Shown here piece after piece: positions 19,701 to 25,186 of a stretch of 25,186 nucleotides of DNA (within the stretch, counting starts at the first letter, position 1; every line of letters starts with the position of its first letter). The DNA is from Rhizophagus sp. LPA8_4_AMF (Eukaryota > Glomeromycota > Glomeromycetes > Glomerales > Glomeraceae): positions 1-25,186 of the forward strand of contig JADRCO010000868.1 of assembly GCA_021464525.1 (NCBI GenBank), in the 5' to 3' direction. The notes below the pieces were generated by a model. That model saw only the letters and a program-made list of their open reading frames with translations. It was not told the origin of the DNA and ran no database searches. The position numbers were made by a program, and so were the translations under genes.

Positions 19701-19894
19701 GATTATTGATCAATTAAAATAATAAGATCAAAAGGAGACTTACCACTTATATGAAGTTGTTTCAGTTGTTTTACAAGTTCTTCAAGTTGATTTGCTAGAT
19801 ATGATGCAATGTGTCATAAGTTTATCATCATTTATTAAATCATTACAATAAGGAAATGATAAATTTAATTAATTTTACCATTATCTTCCGTCAT
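16709..19894 (-). CDS. SmgGDS / RAP1GDS1-like armadillo-repeat protein (15 exons)
   Basis: Exons from the start: 19894-19879, 19794-19744, 19658-19497, 19414-19280, 19184-19056, 18969-18817, 18749-18600, 18530-18369, 18283-18152, 18073-17945, 17873-17742, 17637-17482, 17419-17249, 17187-16924, 16833-16709. They join to 688 codons plus stop without a frame break. The protein is a chain of helical armadillo-type repeats. Best recognised is the block SALSLGNLARSDTHCTKLV followed by KVQHAVISVLKNISLP and ENKAIIGSLGIIGLSAPLL, which matches the layout of animal SmgGDS (RAP1GDS1), a chaperone and guanine-nucleotide exchange factor for polybasic small GTPases such as Rap1 and RhoA. An Ala/Ser/Pro-rich low-complexity linker lies at about residues 575-600. 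Length is somewhat above the human protein (about 600). The exon 13 donor (GTCTCA) is weak and was chosen to keep the frame. Every internal exon is a multiple of three in phase 1. It is convergent with the nuclease-fold gene and divergent from the fucose gene. Confidence 0.85.
16890..16916. repeat. AAAG microsatellite in the last intron of SmgGDS
   Basis: Short (GAAA)n run within the intron between exons 14 and 15; likely length-polymorphic. Confidence 0.6.
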
Positions 19895-20737
19895 CGTCTT
19901 GTATAAATAAACTTTAAATCAATTATTTTAAAGATTTCGAAGAAAAAAAAGTTTTTTCTTAATCAATCAACGATTTATGTACAAACTTTTCGATTCCTTT
20001 TGAATTTAACCGATTTTTTTTTTTTGTATCAAAAATTACGCTTGATATTTATAGATAACTCCAATTAGAGCTTGTGTAATAAGTCTAACTAATTTCGGGA
20101 AGTGAACAAAAAGGTGTAAACAATAAAAAAATTATATTAAAAATAACTCTAATTAGTTAGGTATTCTTTTAGGTAAAGATTGTTGAAACGCTATTTTCCG
20201 AAAGTTCATATCGTAATATATACCATGTGGTATGTATATAATATATATATATATATATGTATATTTCCGACTTGCATAATTATAGCAAACGTTATTAACG
20301 TTATTATGATAAGTAAATTGTAATTCTGAAAATGCGAATTAAGAAAGCCCAGAGACCCCTAATTACGATTTCGGTATTTATATTCTTTTTATACCAAATT
20401 TAGAAAAGAAAGAGATATTTAAACGGATATACGTCTAAAAAAAGATCGTTGTCTTATAAGACAATTTTGGTAAATCGAATTAAATTGCGTAAATTCGGTC
20501 ATGAATTTCTCATTGACGATATGGTTGTAGAAGTAACGTTTTTTGCTTATCTAAGTGCTTTATCATTCAAAAGATGTGATGAAATCTGTGTATGCGACTA
20601 TGCGTTGAAGAGCCATTGTCAAAATGCGGCTGAAAATGATTTGTTACACAACTTATGCACCCTTTAATCTTTATACATTATACCTATTTTTTTTATTTGA
20701 TTTTTTTTTTAAAAAAAAATAAATTTAGATTTAAAAC
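19895..20737. promoter_or_regulatory. divergent intergenic region (SmgGDS and FPGT)
   Basis: About 840 bp between two start codons pointing away from each other, so both promoters should lie here. It holds a (TA)n tract at about 20236-20262, and T- or A-runs just before each start. An open stretch at 20449-20667 lacks an ATG and a family match and is not called. No specific binding site is recognisable. Confidence 0.5.
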
Positions 20738-23098
20738 ATGGCCAATGAATATAATAATACTCTTTATGAATCATTTAATCGTAATTTAAAATATTACGAT
20801 AATCTACTCTCACAAAAAAGTATAAATAATCAAGAATTTTGGGATATAATTGTATTAACATCAGGAAACTTACACCAAAAATCATTGTATGAATGTCAAA
20901 TAAAACGTAAACTTGAAAATAATGAAATTCCAAATTTGGAAAATTTAGAGTATATATTGATATTCTTTCTTTTTAAAGATTGATTTTCACTTTACCAAAT
21001 CATTTTCTTTTTTTCAACAATTTTTCTAATATAGATATCATGTGATAGCGGATCCACCTGGAAGGCAAATTGGTAGTGGAGGAAGCACATTGTTGGCAAT
21101 TAAATTCCTTCATAACAAGTATGGATCAAATTTAGAACGAAGTAAGTACTTAACTTTGAATACATCTGCATGATAAGTTTATTATTAAATATGAATATTC
21201 TCTTTTAACAGAAAAAGTTTTGCTAATTCATGCTGGAGGATATTCAACAAGATTACCTCATGTTAGTATATTAGGAAAATTATTTATGAAAATTCCAATT
21301 GGCAGTGACTCAACGAGAGGTAATTCTTACGTAATTTAAAAAGACAGAGACATCATCCATCCATCCATCCATCCATTTATATTAATTACGATTAATTTTG
21401 TTTTTAGAACGAGATTGGATAGAATTATTTGATGTGAAATTAATTATTTATATTGAATTGATTAAGCATTTAAAAAAAGGGGTTAGTTATTTACGTATTT
21501 TTAATTTCTAATTTATTAATATTAAAAGTATTTTTTTTATGTATATATATTTTAATAGACCGTATTTCTCACTAGTTCAGATACAATTGAATTAATGTCA
21601 ATTAACGGTATAATTAATTTCTTTTCCCTTATTTTATTCTTGTTTTTACAAAATGTTAATGTTACGTTCAAATCTTTAATAACAGTGAAAGAAACATCTT
21701 TGCAAAATACATCATTAGTAGCGTTGGCTCACCCATCTACATTACACATTGGTTCAACACATGGCGTATACAAAATACAAGATGATTTTAATCATTGTCA
21801 AAATGATATAAAGAAACAACCTAAAGATCGTGAATGCTTAATTAAATTGTGTAAAGAATATTTACATAAACCATCCATTGAAATTATGAGAAGTCATAAA
21901 GAAATTATTCACTTAGATAATGTAAATTTATAACTTTGAATATTAATTTTTTTTAAAGTAATTCATTTAATTAATTTATTTTTTTCACTTTGAATTAGAA
22001 TAGAAATGAATTTGTATATACTGACAGTACTTATTTCTTTGATTATAACATATTTAAAATATTTCTCAAGGTAAGTATAAATTTATTATTCAATTACTTT
22101 AATTACTAAAACTTTCTAATTAACATATTCGACAGATTTTGGATGAAATTCAACCATTAACATATGAATTAGAGGCATGGTCAGATTTCTTAAAAACTAA
22201 ATTCGAAACACATTCTATAACACAAGAAATAACACCATTAGAAAAAGCTCAATTAACAATAATAAAAGAGCTTTATTCATCTGATAATAGGGAATTGAAC
22301 GTTTTAATATTAAATAATTCAAAATTTTATCATTTGGGAACTATGCTTGAATATATAAATGTTAATATTGATCCTCAATTTAAATATGAACTTGGAATTG
22401 TATCATTTACTCAAGGACAATTATTAACTAAGAGAAATTCAATTAAGGGGAATATTTGTATGATGAATAGTCAAATAAATGAAAATATTGTGTCATTTGA
22501 AGAATCCGTACCTATAATCTTGGATAATGTTAAAATTCATAGTACAACATCTAATGAAGAGAATAAGAAGATTATAATTGGTGGATGGAGTATATTAAGC
22601 AACATAGAACTACACACATCAAATTTAACAATTTCAAAAGAAATCAGAGTTCCAAATTATTCATGTATGTTTACATCATTTTTAAGGAAAATTACATCTT
22701 CTGAAATATCTTCCTCTTCTTCCTTTTCGGAAAAAGGAGGATATGTTACATTTATTTTTGGTACAAATGATGATATGAAAGCAAGCTATTCTTTTAATTC
22801 TTTGGTTATTTATAAAAATATTCTTGTACATAAAATTGTTCTTTCACAATGTATAAAAAGTATTCAACAAAAGGGTGAACATAAATATGCGCTATGGAAT
22901 GTTCCTATATTTCCTATGACTAAAACTAAGGAACAATCTGTTCGATTAGCTCTACTTATGTTGAATAAGATTGAGAATGAAGGAAATACAACTAAAAAGG
23001 AAGAGATGTATGATAATATTGAGGAAAATCATGAGATTATTATGTTTGTATCATTAAAAATGTGCGTTGAAATGATGGAAGTTTCATTTATGAATTAA
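20738..23098 (+). CDS. fucose-1-phosphate guanylyltransferase (GDP-L-fucose pyrophosphorylase), 8 exons
   Basis: Exons: 20738-20949, 21035-21141, 21212-21319, 21408-21481, 21559-21607, 21686-21921, 21999-22070, 22136-23098. They give 606 residues, close to the length of animal FPGT. The start sits in good context (AAACATGG). Diagnostic motifs: ADPPGRQIGSGGSTL (residues 76-90), the glycine-rich nucleotide-binding loop of this transferase class; LLIHAGGYSTRLP (110-122); GTVFLTSSDTIE (167-178); ALAHPSTLHIGSTHGVY (about 196-212); EFVYTDSTYFFDY in exon 7. The C-terminal half (exon 8) carries DFLKTKF and repeated short beta-strand segments as in the family. The reaction is L-fucose-1-phosphate plus GTP giving GDP-L-fucose and diphosphate, the second step of fucose salvage after fucokinase, in the cytosol. 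No fucokinase lies in this window. All splice phases close; the exon 7 acceptor (TTAG) is chosen because the other AG gives a stop. The 3' part of exon 8 is more diverged. Confidence 0.9.
21355..21376. repeat. CCAT microsatellite in FPGT intron 3
   Basis: About five CCAT units in the 88-nt intron between exons 3 and 4; a likely polymorphic marker with no visible effect on the splice sites. Confidence 0.7.
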
Positions 23099-24100
23099 AA
23101 ATAGGTATATACCATATTTTATTTAAATATAATGAATTTACCTAAAATTCAGTCCCAATTTTATTAATAAAATATTATTACCAAGAGTTAACACATTTAC
23201 TACAATTGTTATATGCATTACACTACATACAATCAGACTTAAAGACCTGATATAATGATTAAATTTACTTTCCCACTATATGTGAGAATATAAATATCAG
23301 TATAATTTTAATATAGATATTCTTCAAAGAGGATCCCAACCTGTGTTGGATTTGAACAATATCCAACTGGTATAATTATATTGGACATCCAATTGGACAA
23401 TTGAACACATATTTAAACCCAATTGGACAATATCCATATTGCTTGAACCAACTCTCCAATAACCAAAAATTTCATATCCTGTGCTTTAAAGGCAATTGAA
23501 TTGAAGCCAAAGATAATGAGAGTCAATAATGAAATGTAGGGCAAAGATCAATAATCAAGAAGTTGGTAATACTACAGTTGTGATAATTGCAATCAAAACC
23601 AATTAATCCAAAGAACTGATGCTCTTAAATGTTTACAAGCATTACCTTGAATCAAAAAAAATTTTTGAAAGAAGTTGAGTAATATATATTTTTGGTTCAA
23701 ATTGAGTTGATTTACTATCTGAAAGTACATGAAGATACTGTATAATTATATTTAACATGAATTATTTTTTTTCCTTGTATATTCTTTTAGCTGTTTTGTC
23801 ATAATTAATATCTGGTGTATAATAAACAATTTGCTTATAATAGTATTCAAATTGAATTTGTTAGTTGATGAAAATGTATAATTTTGATATCTTTCAATAA
23901 GTTGATTGTTGAGTCTTTTTTTTTAGATTTCTTTTAAAAAAATATTAAGCATAATACTTTTTACTAATACGACTTCTAAAATATCCATTTATAAAAGATA
24001 GGTATTATTTTAATATTTATGTAATTGATTGTTTTTAATAAATTATTAAACTTTCAAGATAATTATTTGTTGTAGGTATTTTCTCTAATAAATCTCTTAA
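23099..24100. other. 3' flank of FPGT and intergenic DNA
   Basis: No gene supported. A patch at about 23340-23460 repeats CCAATTGGAC and ATATCCA words on both strands. Around 23480-23650 short protein-like pieces (ALKAIELKPK, followed by stops) hint at TPR-type debris, too broken to call. Confidence 0.45.
23340..23460. repeat. cluster of CCAATTGGACAAT repeats
   Basis: The words ATCCAACTGG, ATCCAATTGGACAATTG and CCCAATTGGACAATATCC occur within 100 bp, with TCCAATTGGA being palindromic. This produces an irregular direct and inverted repeat patch of unknown origin. Confidence 0.5.
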
Positions 24101-25186
24101 GATATTAGTGGTAAAAATTCTTCTAATAGATTAGAGTTTGGATCTGTATATTTATCATCTGTATATCTATATGGATTATGGATTGTGAATATCTATTTTG
24201 TTATTTCAGATAGTATTCATAAATTAATAATTTATACGAATAATTTATGGATAACCTGTAGATAATCTGTATAACTATAGATGTGCTAATTCTTATATTT
24301 AGACAATCCTATAAAATAATCTTTTTAATATAAAAAAAAATTATGTATAAAATTCATTAATAAATTTAAAGCTAATATTTATTTAAAATACAATATTAAA
24401 AAAAAAAATTGATATAAAAAATAGAAATATGAACCTTTTCTATTAAAAATTGATTATTGCATAGATAACTCAAATTATATAAATAATACAAATAACATAA
24501 ATAATAATTATAGATAATATAAATTATTCAAATAAAAATAATAAATTTTGTATATTAATTAATTAAATAATTAATGATATTTTTTACTTTTTTTCACTTT
24601 ATTTTGTTTCTAAAATCCAAATTCTTAAATATTAAGGTATTTCAGATAATATGAAAAATATGGATAATATGATAACAGAAAATATATACATTAATATAAA
24701 TAAATGTGTAGATTATCATTCAATATTTTATATCTAGACTTAATTTTATACGGATTACAGATATTGAATTTTTAATATAGATATACAGTCAACCCTCTAT
24801 ATAATGAACCCTAGGTTCTAAACTTCAACTTCGCTATAGAACTATAGTGAAGATTTTAAGCAATTTGATTAGTTATTTTATTATAACAAGGGTAAATTAA
24901 TTTAAATATACTTAAAATTTACTATATTGAGAGTTCACTATATAGAGGGTTGACTGTATATCTATAGATAAACAGATCCACAGATCTAAACTTTATAATA
25001 AATAGATCTCTGGCCCAATAATCTCAAATATAATATATAAATTTAACGCATCATATAAGGGCAGTGACAGATATTGAGTAATATTTTAGGGGGTGGGGGT
25101 CAACTAAAATCTTACGTGACACACAAATAAGCATTCTTATTGGTTAAACTTAATAATATATATATATTTAAATATTATTGGTTAAA
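24101..25186. other. repeat-rich AT intergenic DNA
   Basis: No gene. Words like GGATTATGG, GGATAACCTGTAG, AATCTGTATA and AGATATACAG recur through 24140-24270 and around the MITE, suggesting nested repeats. The final 150 bp include a G run (GGGGGTGGGGG) near 25090. Confidence 0.45.
24786..24956. mobile_element. 171-bp MITE with pogo/mariner-type ends
   Basis: Terminal inverted repeats CAGTCAACCCTCTATATAAT (left) and the reverse complement CAGTCAACCCTCTATATAGT (right) match over about 28 bases with one or two differences, continuing as GAACCCT/GAACTCT. Each end is flanked by TA (24784-24785 and 24957-24958), the target duplication of the Tc1/mariner superfamily; the CAGT start resembles pogo/Tigger ends. 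The interior has no coding potential, so this is a non-autonomous element needing a transposase in trans. The flanks also match each other as TATAGATATA/TATATCTATA, so it may have inserted into a palindromic TA-rich site. Confidence 0.9.

Noticed and set aside
20449..20667. Plus-strand open stretch between the divergent genes
   Set aside because: Begins with TTG rather than ATG, has no recognisable motif and no convincing link to the FPGT start.
23480..23650. Possible TPR-repeat fragment (ALKAIELKPK)
   Set aside because: Only about ten residues look right and stops follow at once; chance cannot be excluded.
1..25186. CRISPR arrays, operons, bacterial-type promoters or terminators
   Set aside because: The window is eukaryotic with spliceosomal introns; no regularly spaced short repeats of CRISPR type were seen.

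Overview
This window looks like nuclear DNA from an arbuscular mycorrhizal fungus (Glomeromycotina, most likely Rhizophagus or a close relative). The evidence is very high A+T content, spliceosomal introns mostly of 60-100 nt with GTAAGT/GTATGT-type donors, an Asn homopolymer inside a protein, lineage-typical SAM-domain and PD-(D/E)XK-like proteins, many decayed gene pieces, and small palindromic or MITE-like repeats. The organism assignment is inference; no rRNA or barcode sequence is present.

Layout from left to right. Positions 1-1600 are AT-rich intergenic DNA with a broken gene (997-1470). At 1602-3014 (minus) is a three-exon gene for a SAM-domain protein with a degenerate nuclease-like C-terminus; it carries one apparent one-base frameshift. 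At 3015-5367 there are repeats, an orphan first exon and a coding remnant. At 5368-6393 (minus) is an intact single-exon gene encoding an N-rich leader, a ubiquitin-like domain ending in GG, and a C-terminal domain with ADP-ribosyltransferase-like motifs. Positions 6394-12600 are a gene-poor repeat zone: palindromes, a 50-bp duplication, a minisatellite of about 130 bp and decayed coding pieces. At 12601-14810 (plus) is a nine-exon gene whose exon 7 carries a complete PD-(D/E)XK signature. At 15091-16758 a mutated partial copy of that gene sits between inverted repeats, next to a direct duplication of the 3' end of the following gene. At 16709-19894 (minus) is a 15-exon SmgGDS/RAP1GDS1-type armadillo protein. 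At 20738-23098 (plus) is an eight-exon fucose-1-phosphate guanylyltransferase, divergent from the SmgGDS gene across an intergenic region of about 840 bp. Positions 23099-25186 hold repeats and a clean 171-bp pogo/mariner-like MITE.

Two genes have recognisable conserved functions: a small-GTPase chaperone/exchange factor and an enzyme making GDP-L-fucose by salvage. The other coding units belong to expanded accessory families (nuclease-fold, SAM, ubiquitin-ART). The window does not look like an operon-style system. The most unusual items are the ubiquitin-ART fusion and the rearranged locus between the nuclease-fold gene and the SmgGDS 3' end. All exon models were derived by hand from splice-site and reading-frame logic.
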